DNA of 38,164 bases, from contig WBUL01000022.1 in assembly GCA_008933735.1 (NCBI GenBank), positions 1 to 38,164 on the forward strand, given 5' to 3'. This DNA is from Anaerolineae bacterium. GTDB taxonomy: Bacteria; Chloroflexota; Anaerolineae; Aggregatilineales; J027. Positions 24,183 to 31,589 of this stretch are shown piece after piece. The notes below the pieces were generated by a model. It saw only the letters and a list, made by a program, of their open reading frames with translations, had not been told where the DNA came from and did not search any database. The position numbers and the translations under genes are program-made. Each line of letters starts with the position of its first letter. The first letter of the stretch is position 1.

Positions 24183-24225
24183 AACGGGGCGTGGAGCAGA
24201 CCAAGTTCTACGCCCCGTTTTTTTT
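24183..24225 (+). terminator. Strong intrinsic terminator after the HTH transcript
   Basis: AACGGGGCGT / ACGCCCCGTT forms a perfect 10-bp stem with a 17-nt loop, followed by eight T residues. It ends the HTH and 50-aa ORF transcript. Confidence 0.9.
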
Positions 24226-24267
24226 CGCGGGGCGAAGCGCAGAGAGTAATTAGAGTTGAGGAAGAGG

Positions 24268-24528
24268 ATGATGATTGAGATGCACACCCGCAAATTCCTG
24301 ACCGAGCAGTACACGGAAGCCCACTTTGAAGCTCTGCTCCAACTGATGGACAAGCTGCACGATGCAGCAACCGTAAACAACGTGACTGCCGTTTCGCCCC
24401 TGAGTGCCCGCGAGATCATTGGCTGGCTGGATGATATTATCTTCACTGCGGAAGAAACGATTCGGGAACTTCAGGCGAATATGGACCCAGTCCCGGCAGA
24501 AAGTGCTAAAGTTTACTCAGACAATTAA
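24268..24528 (+). CDS. 86-aa protein of unknown function
   Basis: Starts MMIEMHTRKFLTEQYTEAHFEALLQLMDKLHDAATVNN. Mostly helical by eye, acidic, soluble, with no recognisable domain. A purine-rich GAGGAAGAGG runs up to the ATG pair; an in-frame TTG 12 bp upstream and an ATG at 24280 are alternative starts. It lies between two strong terminators, and I see no good promoter in the 42 bp between the upstream T-tract and the start. It must use a weak promoter, read-through or a non-sigma-70 signal. Confidence 0.6.
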   Translation: MMIEMHTRKFLTEQYTEAHFEALLQLMDKLHDAATVNNVTAVSPLSAREIIGWLDDIIFTAEETIRELQANMDPVPAESAKVYSDN

Positions 24529-24542
24529 CATTCGGTGACACC

Positions 24543-24617
24543 CTGAACGGGTCAGCGCGGAAGAAAAGATGCGGCAATTAGGTGTTGGCGTTCCGCGGCT
24601 GACCTGTTCAGCTTTTT
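24543..24617 (+). terminator. Very long hairpin terminator with 28-nt loop
   Basis: The left arm (24543-24562) and right arm (24591-24611) pair over 20 positions with one G-U pair and one bulged G, enclosing a 28-nt loop, followed by TTTTT. It lies 14 bp after the stop of the 86-aa gene and ends against the stop of the convergent gene. The stem is much longer than a terminator needs. Confidence 0.8.
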
Positions 24618-25116
24618 ACTGACCACGAGTTACATTGATCTGGTCAATGCAGTTCCCCAGCAATCCGCCCCCACTCTTGGTAACGAACGTTGCTTCCCAA
24701 TCAATGGTCCGCCCATCTTCTGTATAAGCGCTGGTGACCTCAACACGATTGGAATTGCCAGAATTCTGGGTAGTGCTAAACTGTGAGGTAAACCGAATAT
24801 TCCGGTCTTTGTAATCCTGTGTCAGACGTTCTGCCTGCGAACCATCACACACAAATCGTTCAGAAAACGTCCAATCTACCTGTGCGCCAGCACCCCACAT
24901 CGCCACCGCGCCAACAGGCTGACGGGCAACCACCAGAATCCCACCCACACAGCAAAGACACACCAGGACAATCAGCACCCCGCAGCCACCAAGAATGAGC
25001 AGGGGAGTGCTGGACAAGCACCCGCTCCGCCTTTTCTGGGGCTGAGCATACTGGGGCGTGCCAAAATTATCGGCAGAAAAATCAACATCGGGTAATTGGT
25101 TAAAGTTCTGTGACAT
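24616..25116 (-). CDS. Single-pass membrane protein of unknown function
   Basis: A 166-aa protein with a Gln/Pro-rich cytoplasmic N-terminus (~1-32), a basic patch KRR, one Cys-rich membrane helix (~38-64, LLILGGCGVLIVLVCLCCVGGILVV) and an exported domain (~70-166) with two Cys (FVCDG and GNCID) that could form a disulfide. The fold looks like a small cystatin/DUF4864-type domain (WTFSERFVCDGSQ...RTIDWEATFVT), but I cannot assign it. AGGATAGG precedes the ATG. A perfect TATAAT (minus strand, 25146-25151) lies 30 bp upstream. Confidence 0.7.
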   Translation of the reverse strand: MSQNFNQLPDVDFSADNFGTPQYAQPQKRRSGCLSSTPLLILGGCGVLIVLVCLCCVGGILVVARQPVGAVAMWGAGAQVDWTFSERFVCDGSQAERLTQDYKDRNIRFTSQFSTTQNSGNSNRVEVTSAYTEDGRTIDWEATFVTKSGGGLLGNCIDQINVTRGQ

Positions 25117-25145
25117 GGCCTATCCTATTCGACACTGAATTCACT

Positions 25146-25151
25146 ATTATA
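25146..25151 (-). promoter_or_regulatory. -10 element of the 166-aa membrane protein gene
   Basis: Perfect TATAAT on the minus strand in the 38-bp gap after the lipoprotein gene. No convincing -35 is visible. Confidence 0.4.
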
Positions 25152-25154
25152 CGC

Positions 25155-26573
25155 TCAGAACGGACACAATTCATTCAAAGTATAACTACGATTGGCGTAA
25201 CCGTAACTGTTTAAAAACGAGAGGGCTTCAGGACGTGATGAGGCCACGCCCAGTGCTGCCTGACATCCTCCAGACGATCCGCCACCTGCGATAAACACAT
25301 CAAAAAACGCCCGCCCCATTGCGGCGTAAACTGCCCCTGGGCTGCCTTCCGGATTTTCAGAAATCAAACTGTCCAAAAACTGGCGGCTGCGATTACTATT
25401 TCCCAGGCGAGCGTAGGCCGTCACCATGCGGAACGTCGCAAATGCCCGCAAATTTTCCGCCTCATTGGGCACCGACCATGGAAACAGGTTTTCTCCGTCA
25501 CGCACCGCCTCATAACCATCAATCGCTGCCCGCAAATTGTCATTCAAGAGTTCATTATCGGCATCATGCAGAGTGTGAATCCGGTAGCGCGATTCATCAG
25601 GTACCCGGATGGCGAGCACATAATTGCTTCCGGTCCAATCCCAGACATCAACAGTACCGCGTGTGGGTCCCGACGCAGCCGAACCCGGAGGGTAGCTGGA
25701 CAAGGTAATTTCGAGAATACCATCGCTGTCGATGTCCACCACGCCCATACGTCCATTGATCGAAAGCATCTGTCCCGTGTTCAGACTGTCAAAGGTGCCC
25801 ACAACCGGATTCCACGACAAGAGGTATCCTTCGCGGGTGCAGTAGGTTGTCGCGCAGGACTGAACATCAAACACCAGTTCCGCTTTGATATCGGCGTTCA
25901 TATCGCCGACACGATGAAATACGGGCAGCGCCAATCCAGGATTACTTGGTGTAGCGTACAGCAAACGATAGCCGTTGTTATCACAGCCATATACCAGCAT
26001 TCGCCCTGAATTAAGTACCGAATCAGGATTATAGGTATATGGATTAAAAACATTTACGATGATTTCCGGAGTTTTGTCGCCCGTTAAATCTGTATCCGCC
26101 TGGACAAATCCCCCCTGTTCGGTGATGGCGCTCCAGGTTCGCAGAGTATTTTCCAGTACAGAGGGTGCCCCACCATTGCTCAAATATACCCCAATGACAT
26201 CAGGGAAACTATCAAATGTTGCAGGCAAAGAAGGCGGGGTACGCCCGCCAGGGGCTGGACATTCATTCTGCAAAAAAGCAGGCTGGGGGGTCGGCGCGGC
26301 TGCGGTCTGGGTCGCGGCAGAAATGGTGGCCACCGCAGAAGTTGCCGTGGCCGCCGGCCCTACTACCTGACCTTCAACGGTGCGTTCCAGTACAGGTGTC
26401 CCCCCGCTGGTCGGTTCGATCAGCCATACGGAAATACGCCCACCTGGGGTCGCTGTGCTGAAAGGAAGCGGCGTAGCTGTCTTTTCGGCGGGTTCTTCAA
26501 GGCGGCGTTCCGCAATATCACAGCCAGCCAGCAGTACAAAGGCGATAAAACACCATACAGTAAATCGGTTCAT
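25155..26573 (-). CDS. Lipoprotein with FG-GAP-like calcium-binding motifs
   Basis: A 472-aa predicted lipoprotein: signal peptide with lipobox LAGC (lipidated Cys18), then a low-complexity Thr/Ala/Pro linker (~30-100). The core domain (~100-330) has three Dx(D/N)xD-type loops, DLTGDKTPEIIV, DMNADIKAELVF and DIDSDGILEITL, typical of FG-GAP/VCBS beta-propeller repeats that bind Ca2+. The C-terminal ~120 residues are helical and TPR-like (LRAFATFRMVTAYARLGNSNRSRQFLDSLI). It lies on the outer side of the membrane; function unknown. Confidence 0.75.
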   Translation of the reverse strand: MNRFTVWCFIAFVLLAGCDIAERRLEEPAEKTATPLPFSTATPGGRISVWLIEPTSGGTPVLERTVEGQVVGPAATATSAVATISAATQTAAAPTPQPAFLQNECPAPGGRTPPSLPATFDSFPDVIGVYLSNGGAPSVLENTLRTWSAITEQGGFVQADTDLTGDKTPEIIVNVFNPYTYNPDSVLNSGRMLVYGCDNNGYRLLYATPSNPGLALPVFHRVGDMNADIKAELVFDVQSCATTYCTREGYLLSWNPVVGTFDSLNTGQMLSINGRMGVVDIDSDGILEITLSSYPPGSAASGPTRGTVDVWDWTGSNYVLAIRVPDESRYRIHTLHDADNELLNDNLRAAIDGYEAVRDGENLFPWSVPNEAENLRAFATFRMVTAYARLGNSNRSRQFLDSLISENPEGSPGAVYAAMGRAFFDVFIAGGGSSGGCQAALGVASSRPEALSFLNSYGYANRSYTLNELCPF

Positions 26574-26590
26574 GCCAGCCAGTATAGGGG

Positions 26591-26626
26591 AAAATAAAAA
26601 AAGGCGGTAGCGCTTCTACCACCTTT
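26591..26626 (-). terminator. Intrinsic terminator of the ccm operon
   Basis: On the minus strand GGTGGTAG / CTACCGCC (8 bp including one G-U, 5-nt loop, 26603-26623) is followed by TTTTTTTATTTT. It lies about 25 bp after the ccmD stop. Confidence 0.9.
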
Positions 26627-26649
26627 TCTGTTCTCAAGAGGCCAGCGCG

Positions 26650-26871
26650 TCAAAGCGCCTCAGCAACATCAGCTTTTTCCGAAGCGGGTTCGGGCTTGGG
26701 TTGAGCCGTTTTGACAGGAGCACTCTCCCTGATATCCTGCTCCAGCCTGGCAAGAGCCGCTTCATCCGCTTTTAAGCTGCGATAACGCCACCAGATGCTG
26801 AAAATGATCAGGGCCACCAGTGCTAATCCCAGGGCGTACCCGGTAATCATATAATCCAATGTATCAGGCAT
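26650..26871 (-). CDS. ccmD: CcmD-like small membrane protein
   Basis: A 73-aa protein starting MPDTLDYMITGYALGLALVALIIFSIWWRYRSLKADEAALARLEQDI. One membrane helix (~10-30) followed by a charged amphipathic helix is the CcmD pattern; the C-terminal tail is Pro/Glu/Lys-rich. CcmD helps CcmABC release heme-loaded CcmE. The ATG begins 1 nt after the ccmC stop; longer in-frame starts would lie inside ccmC. It is the last gene before the operon terminator. Confidence 0.85.
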   Translation of the reverse strand: MPDTLDYMITGYALGLALVALIIFSIWWRYRSLKADEAALARLEQDIRESAPVKTAQPKPEPASEKADVAEAL

Positions 26872-26872
26872 G

Positions 26873-27595
26873 TTACATATTCCCCAAGATAGACAGCTTG
26901 CGTTCCTGTATAAAGTCGGATTTGTTCTCAATCCGAATCCGGTGCCACGTCAGCACAGCGCTCAGGACGCAGTAGGTAAAAATATTGAAAAACACCGTGT
27001 CTCTGATGCGCGGCGTCACGTTAAATTCGCCCCGCACATCGGCAGAAGTAGTGGAAGGGCCAGCGACCGTCGGGTGAATGACATCCGGACGAACACGGAT
27101 AATCACAATCGTTAGAATCACACTGCTGAAGGCGATGATAGCATATACCGCTGCAAAACGACGTTTGCGCTCCGGGTCTTCAATAGCCGACCTTAGAAAC
27201 AGATACGCTGCATAGGTCAACCACATAATCGCAATGGTGGTCAGGCGAGGATCCCACGTCCAGTAGGTACCCCAGGTTGGTCTTGCCCAGATCGCCCCCG
27301 TCACAATGGTCACCGCCGACAACCCAAGGCCGATTTCAACGCTGGACGCTTCCAGACGATCCCATTTGTTATCACGGGTACGGAGATAGTAGATACCCGC
27401 GACTACCGCCACCGAAAAAGTGAGAAACGACCCAAAGAACGAGCCCAGATGGATGTAAAACAGGCGCTGCACTTCGCCCATTGAACGTTCCGCGCCGGGG
27501 TAGGTAAAACTCATGATGGTTGCTGCGACCAACAGAAAGGCACTGACGTAGGTCATCACCCGCAGCCAGAAATTCCGATTCTCGGTATATTCCAT
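26873..27595 (-). CDS. ccmC: Heme exporter / heme handling protein CcmC
   Basis: A 240-aa six-helix membrane protein that loads heme onto CcmE. It has the periplasmic tryptophan-rich WWD segment (WARPTWGTYWTWDPRLT, ~103-119) and the flanking axial histidines His49 (LFYIHLGS) and His174 (VIHPTVAG). I chose the ATG with GGAGG 8 nt upstream; a GTG 45 bp further upstream is in frame but has no such site. It lies ~100 bp after ccmB, the only sizeable gap in the operon. Confidence 0.96.
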   Translation of the reverse strand: MEYTENRNFWLRVMTYVSAFLLVAATIMSFTYPGAERSMGEVQRLFYIHLGSFFGSFLTFSVAVVAGIYYLRTRDNKWDRLEASSVEIGLGLSAVTIVTGAIWARPTWGTYWTWDPRLTTIAIMWLTYAAYLFLRSAIEDPERKRRFAAVYAIIAFSSVILTIVIIRVRPDVIHPTVAGPSTTSADVRGEFNVTPRIRDTVFFNIFTYCVLSAVLTWHRIRIENKSDFIQERKLSILGNM

Positions 27596-27691
27596 AATGG
27601 TATCCTCCACAACTTCACGGTCTGGTTCTATTTTAACCACAACAAAGTCAGATAAATATGAAGAAACACATCTTTTTTATAGGCGGTTGTG

Positions 27692-28387
27692 CTATTCCTC
27701 AACCACATAATCAAATAAGAAATAGGTGATGATCAAAAAGACCACATCCACCAGCGCCAGCAACTGCATCCAGGGCAGCCAATCTTCCGCCTTCAATCCA
27801 GCCAGCAGCGCCCCGCTGGCCCGCACCGCACTGATGAGCACAGGGAGGATCACTGGCAGCAGCATAATCGGCAGCAGGGTTTCGCGGGCGCGGGCATATA
27901 CGCTCATGCTGGAAACCAGGGTACCAGATACGGTAAACCCGATACAGCCCAACACAAGCACCACCAGCACCTGCCATACAAACAAACTGATGTTAAACAG
28001 CACGGTCAGCAGCACCATCAGCAGCAGCGCAATCACCAGGGTAAACAGAAGATTCGCCAACGCTTTTCCATAAAACAACGCGCTGCGATGCACAGGGGCA
28101 ATCAGCAGAGCATCCAGGCTGCCTTTATCTTTCTCGACGGCCATCGAGCGAGCCAGCCCCAGCATTCCCGAAAAAATAATCGTCACCCACAGCACACCGG
28201 CAACGGAGTTCTCACGAGCTTCACGGTCAAGCTCCAGCGCGAAACTGAAGATGACAACAGCAAGAAACGCAAACAGGAACATGGAACTGATTAGTTCTCG
28301 CCCACGAATTTCGGCGCGTAAATCCTTGCGTGCGACCAGCAGCACCACACGCCAGTAAGAGGTCACAAAACGCTGGTTGTCCTTCAC
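27692..28387 (-). CDS. ccmB: Heme exporter permease CcmB
   Basis: A 231-aa membrane subunit of the CcmABCD complex with about six hydrophobic helices. Diagnostic segments are KDLRAEIRGRELISSMFLFAFLAVVIFSFA, SMAVEKDKGSLDALLIAPVHRSALFYGK and the C-terminal PVLISAVRASGALL. The start is GTG within the ccmA stop (GTGA overlap), so translation is coupled. Confidence 0.95.
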   Translation of the reverse strand: MKDNQRFVTSYWRVVLLVARKDLRAEIRGRELISSMFLFAFLAVVIFSFALELDREARENSVAGVLWVTIIFSGMLGLARSMAVEKDKGSLDALLIAPVHRSALFYGKALANLLFTLVIALLLMVLLTVLFNISLFVWQVLVVLVLGCIGFTVSGTLVSSMSVYARARETLLPIMLLPVILPVLISAVRASGALLAGLKAEDWLPWMQLLALVDVVFLIITYFLFDYVVEE

Positions 28388-29094
28388 TGACCAGCGCCTA
28401 TCGTCTCTGTGTACAGGTTGAGGATTTCACCAGAAGGAACAGCGCTGGTTGCACCCAAATAACCGATTTTCCCCCGGCTCAAAATAGCCACGTGCGAAGC
28501 GAGCGCGTGTCCGCGCTGAATATCATGGGTTGTCATGACGATGGTGCGGTTTTGCTGTGCCAAATCTCGGAGCAGGTCATCCAGAATAGACGAGGCCTCC
28601 TGATCCAGTCCGGTATAGGGTTCATCAAACAACACAACCGCTGGGTCATGCAAAATGGCACGGGCAATGGTCAAACGTTGCAGCATTCCGCGAGAAAAAG
28701 TCCTTACCAGATCGTTAGCCCGCCGTGCCAGTCCGACCTGCGCCAGGGATGATTGAATGAGATCGTCCATGCCTTCTTCCGGCAAATCATAGAGTTGGGC
28801 AAAAAACCGCAGGTTTTCCGCCGCAGAAAGCGTGTCATACAACAGTGGCAAATGGCTGACCACCCCCAACTGCCGCCGCACTGCGAACGCTTCATCCGGT
28901 AACCGCCAACCACCAATTTTTACCAGGCCGGAGGTTGGACGCGCCAGCGCTGCCAGGATGCGTAACAGCGTGCTCTTCCCCGAACCATTCGGGCCAAGCA
29001 GCACCAGGAATTGCCCCGCTTCGACTTTCAGATCGAGTTTCCGCAGCACCGGATTAAAGCCAAAGGTTTTGACCAGTTCCTGAACTTCGATCAT
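28384..29094 (-). CDS. ccmA: Heme exporter ATPase CcmA
   Basis: A 236-aa ABC ATPase whose ATP hydrolysis drives release of holo-CcmE from CcmC. Walker A is GPNGSGKS (34-41), the Q-loop position shows VVSHLPLLYDTLS with His as often in CcmA, signature FSRGMLQR (133-140), Walker B VVLFDEP (153-159), switch His in MTTHDIQRG. The ATG overlaps the upstream stop as ATGA; a GTG 30 bp earlier is an alternative. Confidence 0.95.
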   Translation of the reverse strand: MIEVQELVKTFGFNPVLRKLDLKVEAGQFLVLLGPNGSGKSTLLRILAALARPTSGLVKIGGWRLPDEAFAVRRQLGVVSHLPLLYDTLSAAENLRFFAQLYDLPEEGMDDLIQSSLAQVGLARRANDLVRTFSRGMLQRLTIARAILHDPAVVLFDEPYTGLDQEASSILDDLLRDLAQQNRTIVMTTHDIQRGHALASHVAILSRGKIGYLGATSAVPSGEILNLYTETIGAGQ

Positions 29095-30134
29095 AGGGTC
29101 TTTTTTCGAGCCTGTACTAACCACACAGTCAACCCCACAAAAACCACCAGAGCCACAAAAACCACGACCAGCACGATGGTCATCGCAGACGATGAGTCGT
29201 CATCGGAAGATTGATCAGAAGATTTTTGGACGGTTTGTGTTGGCTGACCCACGAGCGAGAATTTGAAGGGTTCGCCGGACTTCAAGGGTCGGGTTTGTTC
29301 ATAAATCTGGTAAACACGCCCGGATGAGGTCTCGGTCTCATCACTTAACTCGAACAGCTCTCCCCCATCCACATAGACAGTATCCTGCCGGACAAAAATG
29401 CGGATGTTATTTACCGAGAAGGGAAAGCGCATATCGATAACGGCGCCAAGCTCATACGGCACAAAAAATGATACTCGCATGATATTCGGCCAGTTGGGAA
29501 CCAGCGGCTGCATATCGCGGATACCCGGAATCGCTAACTCGCCAATCTGATCCACCGGTTGAAAACGCAGGGCAGAGCCCCCAACCTGTTCGGGGGCAAT
29601 CGCCAATGCCCCAACTGGGAGTTCGGCTGTAAATGCGCCGGTGACCGGGTCGGCCAGAACAATTTTGTCTCCCAGGTTGGTGTACGTGATTTCGAGCAGC
29701 ATTTGAACCCCAACCGCATTGGTCTGCTCAAAATTTACCTGCAAATTTCCTTCATAAAGCACCACATCGTTCAAACTGGTCGTGGTTTCGTAAAGGGGGA
29801 GTTCAAGGGATTGGCTGCTCTCCGTTAAGGTAACAGGTAAACTGGACTGCTCAATCCCCGCCCAGGCAGCCACCAGCACGTACAGACTGCCATCCGTATA
29901 ACGCGGCACCGATTCAAAGACAACAGTGCCCTCCGCATCGCTGATGGCCGAATAGGTTTCCCGCAGCTCGCCTTCCGGAGAAAAAATTTCCAGCCTGACA
30001 GGAATGTCAGCGGAAAGGGGCGCTCCGCCTGCTGTCCCCTGAATAAGCTTACCCGTGAGATTGGTGGTATCCTGTGCTCGAACCGTTGTAAAGACCGCCA
30101 GGACAGCAATAAAAAGCACAAAGAAACGTTTCAT
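29091..30134 (-). CDS. Membrane-anchored exported protein of unknown function in the ccm operon
   Basis: A 347-aa protein with signal peptide (1-20, ending VRAQD), an exported region, an Asp/Ser-rich linker (SDQSSDDDSSS, ~300-312) and a C-terminal membrane helix (~315-337) with a short basic tail (QARKKTL). The first exported ~100 residues look like a carboxypeptidase-regulatory/Ig-like beta domain (VRLEIFSPEGELRETYSAISDAEGTVVFE); the rest is beta-rich with PFSVNNIRIFV. No Cys or heme motif is seen. Both ends overlap ccm genes by 4 bp, so it is a fixed part of the operon, perhaps a scaffold or apocytochrome chaperone. Confidence 0.8.
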   Translation of the reverse strand: MKRFFVLFIAVLAVFTTVRAQDTTNLTGKLIQGTAGGAPLSADIPVRLEIFSPEGELRETYSAISDAEGTVVFESVPRYTDGSLYVLVAAWAGIEQSSLPVTLTESSQSLELPLYETTTSLNDVVLYEGNLQVNFEQTNAVGVQMLLEITYTNLGDKIVLADPVTGAFTAELPVGALAIAPEQVGGSALRFQPVDQIGELAIPGIRDMQPLVPNWPNIMRVSFFVPYELGAVIDMRFPFSVNNIRIFVRQDTVYVDGGELFELSDETETSSGRVYQIYEQTRPLKSGEPFKFSLVGQPTQTVQKSSDQSSDDDSSSAMTIVLVVVFVALVVFVGLTVWLVQARKKTL

Positions 30135-30478
30135 ATCGCTTTTTTCTGGCGGTAGGCGGCAATCATATCCTCGATTTCATCATCGAGTTCTTTTTGAACA
30201 AACAGCGCCTCATCCAACCTTTTGAGGACACTCACCCCGCGCCCGATGAGCAGTTTACGCTGTTCAATGTAATCGGCTTCGCCGATTTTACCGGTGTCAA
30301 AATCGAAGTCCAGATCACGCACAGAGGTTACAAGACGGTGCAGGCTGTCTTCCAGTTCAGCAACAGAGCCTTTGTCCTTGATCTTCGATTTGCGGCTGTT
30401 CATCCAGAAAGGCCAGCTTATGACAATGCCCGCTGCCACCAGCAGGACAAGTCCCGCTAGGATCGTGTTTTCACTCAT
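30131..30478 (-). CDS. CcmI-like short membrane protein
   Basis: A 115-aa protein with one N-terminal membrane helix (~5-25) and a charged coiled-coil region. The stretch VRDLDFDFDTGKIGEADYIEQRKLLI matches the cytoplasmic segment of CcmI/CycH-type proteins. The TPR part of full-length CcmI is absent. It lies between ccmG and the unknown gene with 4-bp overlaps at both ends. It probably helps hold the apocytochrome or the CcmFGH complex. Confidence 0.75.
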   Translation of the reverse strand: MSENTILAGLVLLVAAGIVISWPFWMNSRKSKIKDKGSVAELEDSLHRLVTSVRDLDFDFDTGKIGEADYIEQRKLLIGRGVSVLKRLDEALFVQKELDDEIEDMIAAYRQKKAI

Positions 30479-31059
30479 GCATTCAACGCCTCTTCGATGG
30501 CTGCACGCAGATCGGATTCTCTGGGCTGAGCAAAGAAGAATTTGACAACCTCACCGTCTTTTCCCACGACAAATGTTTCTGGTACACCCTGGGTACGGTA
30601 ATCTTTTTCGGTCTGACCGCCCTTATCCATCACGTTCGGGTAGGTGATGCCAAGCTCGTCGATGTAAGCCAGCGAATCCCGTTCGATGTCTTTAACGGCA
30701 ATACCGACAAAGACCACACCCTGATCCTGGTAGTCTTCCCACATCTGCTGGAGCATGGGTGCCTCGACACGACAGGGCACACACCAGCTTCCCCAGAAAT
30801 TGATGACCACAACCTCGCCGCGATAGTCGGTCAGCTTAAAATTACCTTCCGCGCCCAGTAAGGGGAGATCAAAGTCGGGAGCAGGGCCGCTTTCTGGCTG
30901 TGTTTGTTCGTTTTGATAAATTCCCCAGGCAACAACGGCAACCATGAGAACGGCAGCCAGCGCAATAACCGCCCCGAAGGGGGTGAAAATGCGCCCTTTT
31001 GGTTTAGGCTGCTCTACCCGTTGTTCATCTGCATAGGGATCGTAGGTCGATTCTGTCAT
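30475..31059 (-). CDS. ccmG: Thiol-disulfide oxidoreductase CcmG (DsbE/ResA-like)
   Basis: A 194-aa membrane-anchored thioredoxin that reduces apocytochrome CxxCH cysteines. Cytoplasmic N-terminus, membrane helix ~27-47, then a thioredoxin fold with active site WCVPC (Cys93, Cys96), preceded by VVINFWGS, and the cis-Pro loop QGVPETFVV. It overlaps ccmH and the CcmI-like gene by 4 bp each. Confidence 0.94.
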   Translation of the reverse strand: MTESTYDPYADEQRVEQPKPKGRIFTPFGAVIALAAVLMVAVVAWGIYQNEQTQPESGPAPDFDLPLLGAEGNFKLTDYRGEVVVINFWGSWCVPCRVEAPMLQQMWEDYQDQGVVFVGIAVKDIERDSLAYIDELGITYPNVMDKGGQTEKDYRTQGVPETFVVGKDGEVVKFFFAQPRESDLRAAIEEALNA

Positions 31060-31586
31060 TTTCTCTCCTCAACCAGTCGCATAAACCGTTCAAGGGCGTC
31101 CGCGTCAACATTATCGGGAACAGGCCGGTCGTAGTCGGAACGAAGTCCTGCGGCCCGTGCCGCTTGCAGTGCCCGCGATTCGCCACGCTGATACAACAGC
31201 AGCAGCCGCCCGCCGATCACAACACCGGCCAGCACAATCAGCAGGGCAGGAAGTCCTAACCCAATATTCCTATCTTCAGTTTTCAACGGCACACCTGTCA
31301 CCGCACTGCCGTAGTTTTCGGCGAAGTAGGACTTGATGTCAGAATCGCTGTACCCTTCGCCCAGCAGCCGGGCAATTTCCTGACGCCAGGCACGGCAGGT
31401 CACGCTGGGACAGTCGCTTAAGGGCACCCCGGCGCAAACCTCACAGTACATTTTGTTGGAAATGCGGTATACATCATCTGCTGTGACGCCGGGGGGAAGT
31501 TCTTCCCCCGACATCTGGGCTACCACTGCGGGCGCAAAGCTCAGCAAAAACACGCTGATCAGCGCAACTTTGAGCAGCTTCTTCAT
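31056..31586 (-). CDS. ccmH: Cytochrome c maturation protein CcmH
   Basis: A 176-aa exported protein: signal peptide (1-23), then the CcmH domain with redox pair Cys48/Cys51 (YCEVCAG) in place of the common RCxxCQ, then WRQEIARLLGEGYSDSDIKSYFAENYG. Two further cysteines (Cys59, Cys64) are unusual and could form an extra disulfide. A membrane helix lies near 108-130, with a cytoplasmic tail. It starts 3 bp after the ccmF stop. Confidence 0.92.
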   Translation of the reverse strand: MKKLLKVALISVFLLSFAPAVVAQMSGEELPPGVTADDVYRISNKMYCEVCAGVPLSDCPSVTCRAWRQEIARLLGEGYSDSDIKSYFAENYGSAVTGVPLKTEDRNIGLGLPALLIVLAGVVIGGRLLLLYQRGESRALQAARAAGLRSDYDRPVPDNVDADALERFMRLVEERK

Positions 31587-31589
31587 ACG

